A DNA stretch of 64,000 nt, taken from Trichomonas vaginalis G3. Lineage: Eukaryota > Parabasalia > Trichomonadida > Trichomonadidae. This document shows positions 17,868 to 25,191 of this stretch, piece by piece (the stretch's first letter is position 1; each line of letters opens with the position of its first letter). The DNA lies in assembly GCF_026262505.1 (NCBI RefSeq), contig NC_067205.1, positions 26,552,556-26,616,555 of the forward strand, given 5' to 3'. The translations under genes and the position numbers were made by a program. Under the pieces are notes generated by a model. That model had not been told where the DNA came from, searched no databases, and saw nothing but the letters and a program-made list of their open reading frames with translations.

Positions 17868-18823
17868 TCGTCATTTTCAACTTCTTTAGCATATTCGTCA
17901 GGAGTTGTCTTATATTTGTTAGGAACTGTCTTTGAAAGTATACCACCTTGAACTTTGACAAGTTTGAAACGAGGTCTGACAATAGTCGTTTTATCTTCTG
18001 CTTGCAGTCTGTACATTTTGCCATGTTTGCCTAAAACTTCATAATATTCTCTTGTATACTTTCTTCTATTTTTACGAACACGAATGTGAGTACCTGTCGG
18101 GTTCCCATTGTTGTCATAGTCAATAGTATTTTCATATGGGTCGCGTTTAGGTATTTCTATTTTTACTTTGTCACCTTTCTTAAGTTTGAAGCCTGGCATT
18201 CTTTCTTGTCTATCCCTCTTAACTAAACTATTAAATATATAGTCTTTCTCTAAGTCGGGGTTGTTTTTCATTTCTTCGGGGGAGTGGTTTCCCAAACCTT
18301 TTTGTTTACGGCTATTGTAAATATTTAAAACTTGTCTCATCTTTGCCATGGAGAAGTGTCTATATTTGTCGTCATATGACATTTCATTTGCTTCACCACC
18401 TTGTGGTTGATTTAAGTCTCTTAAGATTTTTATACAACTGTCAATGACACCAAGAGCAGAATGGTTTTGGTCGACAATGAAATATTGGTTTACATTTTTT
18501 GAACGCAGATAGTTTTTTACATCATCTGATTTGAAAGAACTTTCACAGTCAGATGTCAGTTTTGTTGGATGGTATTTGTCAACGAATATTGTCAAAGCAG
18601 TTTTCACATCTAAAATATTTTTGGACTGTAATGGTATGGCTTCACAGTATCTTGTGTTTTGACCGACAAATATTAGCCAGTATGGTGGTCCATCTTCTCT
18701 ATACCTCGGAATGTTTTCCAAGATATCCATAAACCAAGCATTTGGTGTTGAACTAAAGATTTTTATCATGAGTGCTTTCTTTGTTGCCTTAGAAACATAG
18801 GGGTCCTTGTTTGGATTCGTCAT
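17864..18823 (-). CDS. Maverick integrase (rve/DDE type)
   Basis: A 319-residue recombinase of the retroviral-like integrase family, the enzyme that inserts Polintons. The catalytic fold is visible: WFMDILENIPRY with the first acidic residue (about residue 33), then KLTSDCESSF with the second (about 96), then NHSALGVIDSCIKILRDLN where the third motif belongs. The C-terminal part has an SH3-like region (LKKGDKVKIEIPK to RPRFKLVKV) as in other Maverick integrases. I see no N-terminal zinc finger. It is divergent from 18840 across 16 bp. It is quite unlike the element 2 integrase outside the core motifs. Confidence 0.85.
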   Translation of the reverse strand: MTNPNKDPYVSKATKKALMIKIFSSTPNAWFMDILENIPRYREDGPPYWLIFVGQNTRYCEAIPLQSKNILDVKTALTIFVDKYHPTKLTSDCESSFKSDDVKNYLRSKNVNQYFIVDQNHSALGVIDSCIKILRDLNQPQGGEANEMSYDDKYRHFSMAKMRQVLNIYNSRKQKGLGNHSPEEMKNNPDLEKDYIFNSLVKRDRQERMPGFKLKKGDKVKIEIPKRDPYENTIDYDNNGNPTGTHIRVRKNRRKYTREYYEVLGKHGKMYRLQAEDKTTIVRPRFKLVKVQGGILSKTVPNKYKTTPDEYAKEVENDD

Positions 18824-18839
18824 TTTTACCCTATAAGAA
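18824..18839. promoter_or_regulatory. 16-bp bidirectional start region
   Basis: Only TTTTTACCCTATAAGA-type sequence separates the integrase start (-) from the gene at 18840 (+). It is a second case of a divergent pair with almost no spacer. Confidence 0.6.
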
Positions 18840-19241
18840 ATGGGTTTATTTGGCGCATTAGCAGGAGTTGCATCCAGATTTTTGCCCGCAGTGGGAACAA
18901 TAGCCAGAGGTGTATTTGGAGTTGGAAGGAAGATTTTGAGTACATTAGGTATACTTAAAGAGAAAGCACAACCTATTATACAAACTGTACAGAAAGGTTG
19001 GGATGTAGCACGAGATGCAGCAAATCTTATTCCAAATCCTGAAACAAGAGGAAAAGTTCAAGGATGGATGGACAATGTAGGAAGACAAGCAGGAAACTAT
19101 TATAACAAAGCAAATGACTACTATAACCAAGCAGGACACTATATGGACCAAGGTGAAAGATTCTTTAACAGAGGATATAACCATGCACAACAATGGGTAA
19201 ACAATAACCAACCTCAACCGCCTCAAACGTGGGGAATGTAA
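18840..19241 (+). CDS. 133-residue amphipathic protein, possible membrane-active minor capsid protein
   Basis: Residues 1-40 are hydrophobic and Gly/Ala-rich (MGLFGALAGVASRFLPAVG) with an amphipathic helix pattern. Residues 80-125 form a Tyr/Asn/Gln-rich stretch with a repeating NYYNKAND, YYNQAGHY, MDQGERFF pattern. The tail is Pro/Gln. Its shared opening with the 80-residue protein at 15367 suggests a paralogous pair. A role like adenovirus protein VI is inferred from composition and from the neighbouring integrase and fibre genes. There is no direct motif. Confidence 0.65.
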   Translation: MGLFGALAGVASRFLPAVGTIARGVFGVGRKILSTLGILKEKAQPIIQTVQKGWDVARDAANLIPNPETRGKVQGWMDNVGRQAGNYYNKANDYYNQAGHYMDQGERFFNRGYNHAQQWVNNNQPQPPQTWGM

Positions 19242-19260
19242 ATTTTTTTACTGAGATGAA

Positions 19261-19413
19261 ATGAACAATACAGCATTGAGACAAATGGGTTCAAGATGGA
19301 TTTGTCGACTTCCAGCAGTTACACAACGTGTTTGTCAAGTTCTTCCTATACCTCAGGAAGTTTTAGACCGACTTAAAAAACAACAACAACCAGTTGAAAA
19401 CAAACCAAACTAA
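19261..19413 (+). CDS. 50-residue basic protein
   Basis: Not recognised. It opens MNNTALRQMGSRW, has two cysteines (residues about 14 and 25) and a C-terminal helix (EVLDRLKKQQQ). It is accepted as a gene because its leader, TTTTTTTACTGAGATGAA directly before the ATG, is repeated almost exactly before the next gene at 19433, and because it fits tightly between same-strand neighbours (19 bp on each side). Confidence 0.6.
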   Translation: MNNTALRQMGSRWICRLPAVTQRVCQVLPIPQEVLDRLKKQQQPVENKPN

Positions 19414-19432
19414 AATTTTTTACTGAGATGAA

Positions 19433-20017
19433 ATGACCGAAGAAGTTGAAACGGTAGATTTGACACCACAAACAAAAAGTTCAGAACCATTGTCAAAACC
19501 TGTCAAAGAACTTACAGATGAAGAGAAAAATTCAATAATAGAAAGTGCCAGGTCTGGAAATGCAAACCCTAACTATAAAGTCACTTTTCATAGAAATGGA
19601 ACGGCTAGTATCTCAAAAAAGAAACAGACTCTCACAAATAAAATATTGAAGTCTGAAGGAGTTAAAGAGACAACAGATGGGAAGGTATACTTCACTGACC
19701 AACAGTTCATTATAGAACATCTCATTGACTTAGAGTCGAAATATTCTAAACTTTACAACAAACACAAAAAGTTGAAAGGAAAACAAAAACAAATGGCATA
19801 TGATATTTATGAAGATGTTAACGACACAACCATACCTGCAAGTGAGGTAAAGTCAGAGGAACCGAAAAGTGACGAAAAACCGATAGAAGAAGAGAAACCA
19901 AAAACTGAAGATAAACCAAAACCAAAGTTTAGTTTCCAAACTAAACCAAGTCAACCTTCATTAGCTGGTATGGGTTGGCGTCAAAGACTTATGGCAGCAG
20001 GCGGTTATGTAAAGTAA
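19433..20017 (+). CDS. 194-residue Lys/Glu/Pro-rich element protein
   Basis: Function unknown. Residues about 28-65 contain an N-terminal module (TDEEKNSIIESARSG, then NPNYKVTFHRNGTASISKKK). The element 2 proteins at 52029 and, more weakly, 49654 share this pattern: helix, small residues, Pro, aromatic-x-V, x-x-DG/NG, basic. Then come a coiled coil (about 100-130), an acidic Pro/Lys linker and a C-terminal GMGWRQRLMAAGG. The linker and modular layout suggest a virion-associated or DNA-associated protein, by inference only. The leader matches that of 19261. Confidence 0.65.
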   Translation: MTEEVETVDLTPQTKSSEPLSKPVKELTDEEKNSIIESARSGNANPNYKVTFHRNGTASISKKKQTLTNKILKSEGVKETTDGKVYFTDQQFIIEHLIDLESKYSKLYNKHKKLKGKQKQMAYDIYEDVNDTTIPASEVKSEEPKSDEKPIEEEKPKTEDKPKPKFSFQTKPSQPSLAGMGWRQRLMAAGGYVK

Positions 20018-20062
20018 AGAAAAAACATTTTTCAAAAAAAATATTTTTTTATTTTATTTGAA

Positions 20063-20647
20063 ATGTACGCTGAGTTTGTTGGAGAAGACCGTTGGGAAAC
20101 TTGTTTGTTAGATGAGAAATATGAAATTCACTGTTGTGAACCTTTTGAAATAAGGAAGAAAAAGACAAAAAGAGTTTTAAGCGAATGGGAGCGAAATGAC
20201 GGATATACTATGATGAGGATGAGTGGAAAACGCTATCTTAAACATGTCGTCATTGCAACTCATTTTATACCGAACCCTAACAATTTACCTTTTGTAGACC
20301 ATATAAACCGTATAAGAAACGACAATAGACTTGAAAACTTACGTTGGGTCACTTGTTCTGAAAACAGTAAGAACATAAGCAAATTTGGAGATATTGTATT
20401 CGAATTTGTCGACGAACTAGAAGATGAAACAATTGAAATTAGAGACTATGGTAAGCATACGTTTGAGTTTTACTACTATAGCGAAGAACAAGACTCATTC
20501 TACTTTTATACCGGCGTAAACTATAGGAAATTACAAGTATATTTTACTAAGGAAGGCTATGCTTATGTAAACGCTAGAGATACAGATGGAAAATACGTTA
20601 AAATACTTCTTAACAAATTCAAGAAGCTATATGGCATACCATTTTAA
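20063..20647 (+). CDS. HNH homing-type endonuclease with extra C-terminal domain
   Basis: 194 residues. The HNH_3-type nuclease core is visible: HVVIATHFIPNPNN, then PFVDHINRIRNDNRLENLRWVT (about residues 72-112), with the invariant H-I-N, N-R-L-x-N-L-x-W-V pattern of phage and algal-virus HNH nucleases. Before it is a typical G-Y-x-M-M/L beta segment. The C-terminal 75 residues (EIRDYGKHTFEF to LLNKFKKLYG) form a separate domain that also exists alone in element 2 (49193-49513). The leader is a T-run (ATATTTTTTTATTTTATTTG). It could be a mobility or DNA-processing enzyme. Confidence 0.85.
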   Translation: MYAEFVGEDRWETCLLDEKYEIHCCEPFEIRKKKTKRVLSEWERNDGYTMMRMSGKRYLKHVVIATHFIPNPNNLPFVDHINRIRNDNRLENLRWVTCSENSKNISKFGDIVFEFVDELEDETIEIRDYGKHTFEFYYYSEEQDSFYFYTGVNYRKLQVYFTKEGYAYVNARDTDGKYVKILLNKFKKLYGIPF

Positions 20648-21556
20648 AACAGTATATTTTTACATATATTAAATGCTTCAGGTTGAAAGAATACGGTGGA
20701 GCCAAAAGTGGCTCGACCTCAAAACAAGCATTTTATGAGCTTACAAAGGGTGTTATGAATGAATTCAGCAACATACATCCTGACCTCGTTCATTTTGTTG
20801 CTAAATTCAGTAAAAATAATGTTTAGGGTAGATGGGTATATCTAACCTCTTTTCTAACCTCTTTTCTACCCTCTTGAATTTTCATGAATTTCATCGTTTA
20901 TGTTTTGTCGAAACTTCTTCATCGTAAATGTTTTGTCGAAACTTCTTCGTTTATGTTTTGTCGAAACTTCTTCGTAAATGTTTTGTCGAAACTTCTTCGT
21001 AAATGTTTTGTCATGATTTCATCGTAATGAGCGTAAATGACCCAAAAATAATGTTTAGGTGAAGAGGTGAGATTTCACCCGTTTTCTCACCTGTTTTCTC
21101 ACCTGTTGAATTTTCATGAATTTTGTGCTGAATTCGACAAAAATGAGTTTTTGGTTGAAAAAAGAGGTGGAGCCAAAAGTGGCTCGACCTCAAAACAAGC
21201 ATTTTGTGAAGAATATACCAACCCGCGGAAAACAGCGGGTTGCTTTTTATACAAAATTCAACAGGTGAATTTTCATGAATTTCCTTAAGATAGAAAAAAA
21301 TATATTTTAGGCGACCAGGTCACTCGGTCAACTAACATCTTTTTGAAAAAGTGTGACAACATGACATTTTGACAACAACACAGGAAATAGATTTCATCGT
21401 ATATTTTTTGTTAAGACTTCATCGTAAATGTTTTGTTGAGACTTCATCGTATATGTTTTGTCGAGATTTTTATCGTTGTGGTCCGACGGTTAAGCCACAA
21501 ACGAATGTCCGACGTCCCACCAAAAAATATTTTTTATTTTTATTGTAAGAACAGAA
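20648..21556. repeat. repeat-rich spacer with duplicated hairpin fragments
   Basis: No whole gene seen. It contains: a hairpin-bearing fragment at 20695-20734; a short remnant reading KEYGGAKSGSTSKQAF up to about 20825; 25-bp-type repeats (about 20895-21030 and 21385-21475); a GGTGA module at 21055-21120; and a chimeric fragment at 21166-21260 made of 20695-20734 joined to 21746-21807. Confidence 0.75.
21519..21556 (+). promoter_or_regulatory. KilA-N gene leader box
   Basis: ATATTTTTTATTTTTATTGTAAGAACAG precedes the ATG at 21557. Nearly the same box precedes 22384, 24011, 24714 and 25192, and in reverse 59179 and 59877. It is taken as the shared promoter and leader of the cassette. Confidence 0.6.
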
Positions 21557-22219
21557 ATGTCAGTCGAAGCAAAAACGTTCACGAACAAATCTAATGGCGA
21601 AACATTCACAAAAGGCACTTACAACGGTATTGAAGTCTTACGTAGAGACAAGGATGGTTATATAAATGCAACAAATATGTGTCAGCAGTTTAGGAAGGAC
21701 TTTAGAAGGTTGTTGGAAAATAAGTCCTGGGAAGAGTATTTTGAGGCATTTTGTGAAGAATATACCAACCCGCGGAAAACAGCGGGTTGCTTTTTATACA
21801 AAATTCATGCAGGAATTCCTGATGAAATCAAACAGGTTAGAGGAATGTATGTAGACCCAAGACTTGTAAACTATATAGCAATGTGGGCTTCTCCAAAATA
21901 TTGCATAGCAGTTGGAAAAATTATGGACTCCATAGACAAGAAAGTTCATGAGAAATTAGATGAAGAAGAACTTGAAGATACAGTAGAGAATGCAAAACCT
22001 TTGTTCGAAGAAGAAGTTAGAAAAATGCATGAAAAACAAATAGAACATGAACGTGAGATATGTTCTGGTTATAGAGACTCGCCATACGAACTAGACCAAT
22101 GGGAACAAGAAGATTTAAAGAGAGAATTTAGAGAATATGAACTCGCTAAGATAGCATTAGAAGCTGCAGAAGAGAGGTTAAAAGCTTGGGGTTGTTTTGT
22201 ACAAAAATATTGTGAGTAA
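21557..22219 (+). CDS. KilA-N domain protein
   Basis: 220 residues. KilA-N is a DNA-binding domain of phages and large DNA viruses. The core is visible: NGIEVLRRDKDGYINATNMCQQF (about 23-45), FRRLLENKSW (50-60), then RGMYVDPRLVNYIAMWASPKY (about 95-116). Between the halves lies a coding hairpin (CAACCCGC at 21766-21773 paired with GCGGGTTG at 21782-21789), encoding the NPRKTAG segment. The C-terminal half is an acidic coiled coil (EEEVRKMHEKQIEHER and on). The hairpin segment is also found, non-coding, at 21219-21242. It is the first of four KilA-N genes in a row. Confidence 0.85.
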   Translation: MSVEAKTFTNKSNGETFTKGTYNGIEVLRRDKDGYINATNMCQQFRKDFRRLLENKSWEEYFEAFCEEYTNPRKTAGCFLYKIHAGIPDEIKQVRGMYVDPRLVNYIAMWASPKYCIAVGKIMDSIDKKVHEKLDEEELEDTVENAKPLFEEEVRKMHEKQIEHEREICSGYRDSPYELDQWEQEDLKREFREYELAKIALEAAEERLKAWGCFVQKYCE

Positions 22220-22383
22220 ATGAACCATTTTTTTCGACAAAAATAATGTTTAGGTGAAGAGGTGAGATTTCACCCGTTTTCTCACCTGTTTTCTCACCTG
22301 TTGAATTTTCATGAATTTCCTTAAGATAAAAAATATATTTTAGTTTTTTATAAAATATTTTTTTTTATTTTTATTGTAAGAAC
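22220..22383 (+). promoter_or_regulatory. GGTGA module plus KilA-cassette leader
   Basis: A GGTGA-type module at about 22251-22312, then TTTTTTATAAAATATTTTTTTTTATTTTTATTGTAAGAAC before the ATG at 22384. The same pair of signals recurs before other genes of the cassette. Confidence 0.55.
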
Positions 22384-23298
22384 ATGTTAGCAACAACAGC
22401 ACCAAACTCTTTAGTTATGAATCCAACTTCAATGTTAGTAGAGATGAAAAGCTTCATTCCTTCTTCATATACTTTCGAAACAAAAATCCAGAAGATAAAG
22501 CAAGAACTGTTAACAAGTAATTTAGACTGTACCGCACAGGATGAAACAAATGAACAGTATCTTTATGAAATGCAGGACATTATTGACCATTTGCCTAAAT
22601 TGCCTGAAATCCAACAACAAAAACTCACTATTCCTGAATTCGACGAAATTGAAGTGAAACCAACTGACTCAGTAGAAATAAAGAAGTTCATACGTAAAGT
22701 AAATTATGAATTCCTTGGTTTTCATTGCAACCATAAGGTTATGGACAAAGATTGCGACATGGTTTATAAGAACATCTCTGACCTTTACAAATCTGAAGAA
22801 TTTAAGACCTACGACAACTTTGTTTCATTAGTTGCAAAATGTGTATGGCAGATAAGAGATAAAGACAGAAGAGGTAAGGTATGGAATGAACAGATAAGAC
22901 CCGCTATGTTTGAGATGAAGAGAGCAATTGACGCCTTGGTTGTTTTAGCAGGTAAGGTTTCAGAATATAACGCAAAAATGAATCCGCAATGTTCTAAATG
23001 TAAAGCAGCAATGAGGAAATATAACTACTCCGTCAAAGAGATAGAACGTATGCGAAACGACTATGCAGACTTAAAGAAAGAAGCAGAAAAACCAGCAGAA
23101 AATAAAATGGATATGTTAGCATTTCTGAACAAAAACTATCCAACAGCAGAAGATTTCCTATTATCTGACGTCAAGAAGAAGTATAAAGAAACTTTCGGCA
23201 TTGTTAAAACATTCGATGTACTGACAGAAGAAATAGAAGCTACAAAACTGTTTAGGATTTCAAATATACATCGTACAATTCATGTAAAACGCTTGTGA
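22384..23298 (+). CDS. 304-residue cassette protein of unknown function
   Basis: Not recognised. Mostly helical, with long charged helices at about residues 20-60 and 195-250 and a short cysteine pair (NPQCSKCKAAMRKYN, about 195-210) that could bind metal together with other Cys/His residues. It carries no signal peptide or membrane segment. A close copy, about 95% identical by eye, is in element 2 at 60038-60977, again directly next to a KilA-N/GIY-YIG-type gene. This conserved pairing suggests a working partnership with the KilA-N proteins. The nature of the job is unknown. Confidence 0.8.
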   Translation: MLATTAPNSLVMNPTSMLVEMKSFIPSSYTFETKIQKIKQELLTSNLDCTAQDETNEQYLYEMQDIIDHLPKLPEIQQQKLTIPEFDEIEVKPTDSVEIKKFIRKVNYEFLGFHCNHKVMDKDCDMVYKNISDLYKSEEFKTYDNFVSLVAKCVWQIRDKDRRGKVWNEQIRPAMFEMKRAIDALVVLAGKVSEYNAKMNPQCSKCKAAMRKYNYSVKEIERMRNDYADLKKEAEKPAENKMDMLAFLNKNYPTAEDFLLSDVKKKYKETFGIVKTFDVLTEEIEATKLFRISNIHRTIHVKRL

Positions 23299-23992
23299 AA
23301 AACTGGGGTGAGAAAAGAGGTGAGAAAACGGGTGAGATGTCACCTCTTCACCTAAACATTATTTTTTACTGATTTACGCTCATTACGAAGAAGAAATCAT
23401 GACAAAACATTTACGTTCATGTTTGACAAAACGTTTACGAAGAAGTCTTGACAAATTCAAGAGGTGAGAAAACAGGTGAGAAAACGGGTGAGATGTCACC
23501 TCTTCACCTAAATTATATTTTTATTGAATTCAGCAACAAAAATCTGAGTAAAATGGCATAAGATTGCTTCCCGAGGAAAACCGAGAGAAGAGATTCCGTA
23601 TGAAAATCGTAAAAAATTGCGAGTAGGTAAGAAAACGTAGTCGCCAAAACTCTATGAAAATCGTGAAAATTCTCTAGAGCGTTTTTTTTCGGTCTTGCAT
23701 AAAACTCATGAAAATCAGTGAAGAACAGCGAGTACGTAAGAAAACGTAGTCGCCAAAACTCTATGAAAATCATGAAGAACAGCGAGTACGTAAGAAAACG
23801 TAGTCGCCAAAACTCATGAAAATCAGTGAAGAACAGCGAGACCGACTTCCTTCGGGGTCGCCAAAACTCTATGAAAATCATGAAGAACAGCGAGTACGTA
23901 AGAAAACGTAGTCGCCAAAACTCTATGAAAATCATGAATTTCCTTAAGATAGAAAAAATAAAGTTAGTTTTTTATAAAATATTTTTTTTATC
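23299..23992. repeat. GGTGA modules and 54-bp hairpin array
   Basis: Two reversed GGTGA modules (about 23305-23355 and 23458-23515) flank 25-bp-type repeats (about 23385-23450). From 23565 a KilA-N-like hairpin fragment (CTTCCCGAGG, AAAA, CCGAGAGAAG) begins an array. Units of exactly 54 bp follow with hairpins starting at 23728, 23782, 23836 and 23890, plus an older one at 23619. Each unit is an approximately 27-bp imperfect hairpin (GCGAGTACGT...ACGTAGTCGC) plus an approximately 27-bp linker containing TATGAAAATCATGAAGAA. One unit has a different hairpin sequence that still pairs (GCGAGACCGA...TCGGGGTCGC). Confidence 0.8.
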
Positions 23993-24010
23993 TTGTATGT
24001 AAGAACAGAA

Positions 24011-24625
24011 ATGTTAAACATTGAGTTTGAAACAGTTAGAAAGATAGACAATGACACCAAAGTGGTTAGAATAGGTGATTTAAACGTAAGATACTCAAAG
24101 AAATACAACAAATATTCTTTGTCAGACATTATATCTCCATCTGGAAAGAAAACATCCCACGACTGGGTTAAAATTGCTTCTACTCAGAAAATTTTGACAA
24201 GAAATCCTAAGCTTATGATATCGGTAAGATTCTATGGAACTACAGCATATCTTATAGACAAAAGTCTTATACCAATAGTTTTGTTATGGTTAGACCCAGT
24301 TGTTGGATATAACTTCATAACATATGGTTCATTCGATACGGAACGTTGCAGTGAAGGCTTACTTTACATCGTTCAGAAACCGAAGGACTTCAATACAAAG
24401 AGATATAAGATAGGAAGAACATATAATATAACTCAAAGATATGACAGTACAGTCAATAGAGTCAAGGTTGTGTTCGTTAACGATATGAGAGCTGCTGAAA
24501 CAGAACTACTTGAAAAGTTTGAGAAAATGTATGGTGCTCCCATAAAAGGTAAAGAAACGTTTGAAGTAGATGAGATAAATAAAGCTATAAAATTATTTGA
24601 CGAAGTTGCTGAAAAATACATGTAA
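24011..24625 (+). CDS. KilA-N plus GIY-YIG-like (T5orf172-type) protein
   Basis: 204 residues from the ATG at 24011. An upstream ATG at 23993 lies inside the shared leader box, so I prefer the inner start. N-terminal KilA-N: KYNKYSLSDIISPSGKK, DWVKIASTQKIL, then GTTAYLIDKSLIPIVLLWLDP (about residues 35-105). C-terminal T5orf172/MUG113-like domain of the GIY-YIG nuclease superfamily: GLLYIVQKPKD, YKIGRTYNITQRYDST, then AAETELLEKFEKMY and ETFEVD (about 115-195). Fusions of KilA-N to such nucleases are known in phages and large DNA viruses. The element 2 copy is at 59266-59877. The last 8 codons and the 3' flank match those of the next gene. Confidence 0.82.
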   Translation: MLNIEFETVRKIDNDTKVVRIGDLNVRYSKKYNKYSLSDIISPSGKKTSHDWVKIASTQKILTRNPKLMISVRFYGTTAYLIDKSLIPIVLLWLDPVVGYNFITYGSFDTERCSEGLLYIVQKPKDFNTKRYKIGRTYNITQRYDSTVNRVKVVFVNDMRAAETELLEKFEKMYGAPIKGKETFEVDEINKAIKLFDEVAEKYM

Positions 24626-24670
24626 AGCGTTTATTTTTGGTCTTTTGTGAAAGTCAGGAAATAACGCTAA

Positions 24671-24713
24671 TTTTTTATAAAATATTTTTTTTATTTTGTA
24701 TGTAAAGACAGAA
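24671..24713 (+). promoter_or_regulatory. KilA-N gene leader box
   Basis: TTTTTTATAAAATATTTTTTTTATTTTGTATGTAAAGACAGA-type sequence ending at the ATG at 24714. It is nearly identical to the box at 25149-25191. The ATG within it (GTATGTAAAG) is replaced by GTAAGAAC/TTGTAAG in sister boxes, which shows it is leader and not coding. Confidence 0.65.
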
Positions 24714-25103
24714 ATGACAACAACAGAGAACACAACAACTGCTATCGTTCATGAAGCCATAAATGAAGAATACGAGTACATACAATATAACAAACAACTC
24801 CGTCTCATTCGTTCGGTCAAAGATGACATGTACCAAATGCAAAGTATTTTGACAGCATGTTTTGCTCCAGACACTAAGAAACCACAAGACTGGTTTGAAT
24901 TAAATAGCACTCATGAACTTTTGAGTGAGTTCGAACATGTAGAACTTAAAAAGATGTACCAAGACAGACAAAACTTACCATTGCATCTAAAAGGTATATA
25001 TGTTCATAAGTTCCTAGTTAGTTCAATAGCAATGTGGGCTTCTCCTCGTTATGCATGGTATATTTACAGACTTCTTGACGAAGTTGCTGAAAAATACATG
25101 TAA
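24714..25103 (+). CDS. short KilA-N protein (chimeric tail)
   Basis: 129 residues. KilA-N core: EYEYIQYNKQLRLIRSVKDD, DWFELNSTHELL, then KGIYVHKFLVSSIAMWASPRY (about 85-110). It has only the KilA-N domain. Its C-terminus, DEVAEKYM, and the following 3' flank (about 25077-25130) are the same as the end of the GIY-YIG-type gene at 24598-24651, so the gene looks like a KilA-N head joined to the tail of its neighbour. The first 58 residues are almost identical to the next gene. It has no coding hairpin at the position where the next gene has one. Confidence 0.8.
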   Translation: MTTTENTTTAIVHEAINEEYEYIQYNKQLRLIRSVKDDMYQMQSILTACFAPDTKKPQDWFELNSTHELLSEFEHVELKKMYQDRQNLPLHLKGIYVHKFLVSSIAMWASPRYAWYIYRLLDEVAEKYM

Positions 25104-25148
25104 AGCGTTTATTTTTGGTCTTTTGTGAAAATAAAAAAATAACGCTAA

Positions 25149-25191
25149 TTTTTTATAAAATATTTTTTTTATTTTGTATGTAAAGACAGAT
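25149..25191 (+). promoter_or_regulatory. KilA-N gene leader box
   Basis: The same box as 24671-24713 with one or two changes, ending at the ATG at 25192. Confidence 0.6.

Noticed and set aside
21766-21795. Bacterial-type terminator (GC hairpin followed by CTTTTTAT)
   Set aside because: It lies inside an open KilA-N coding frame, and sister genes have hairpins without a T-run. Better explained as a coding hairpin module.
23513-23935. 140-residue reverse-strand protein
   Set aside because: It is a frame running through the 54-bp hairpin array. Its repeating peptide is only the repeat read backwards.
23565-23940. CRISPR-like array with 27-bp repeats and 27-bp spacers
   Set aside because: The parts between hairpins are themselves repeated, not unique spacers. 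No cas-type gene is present.
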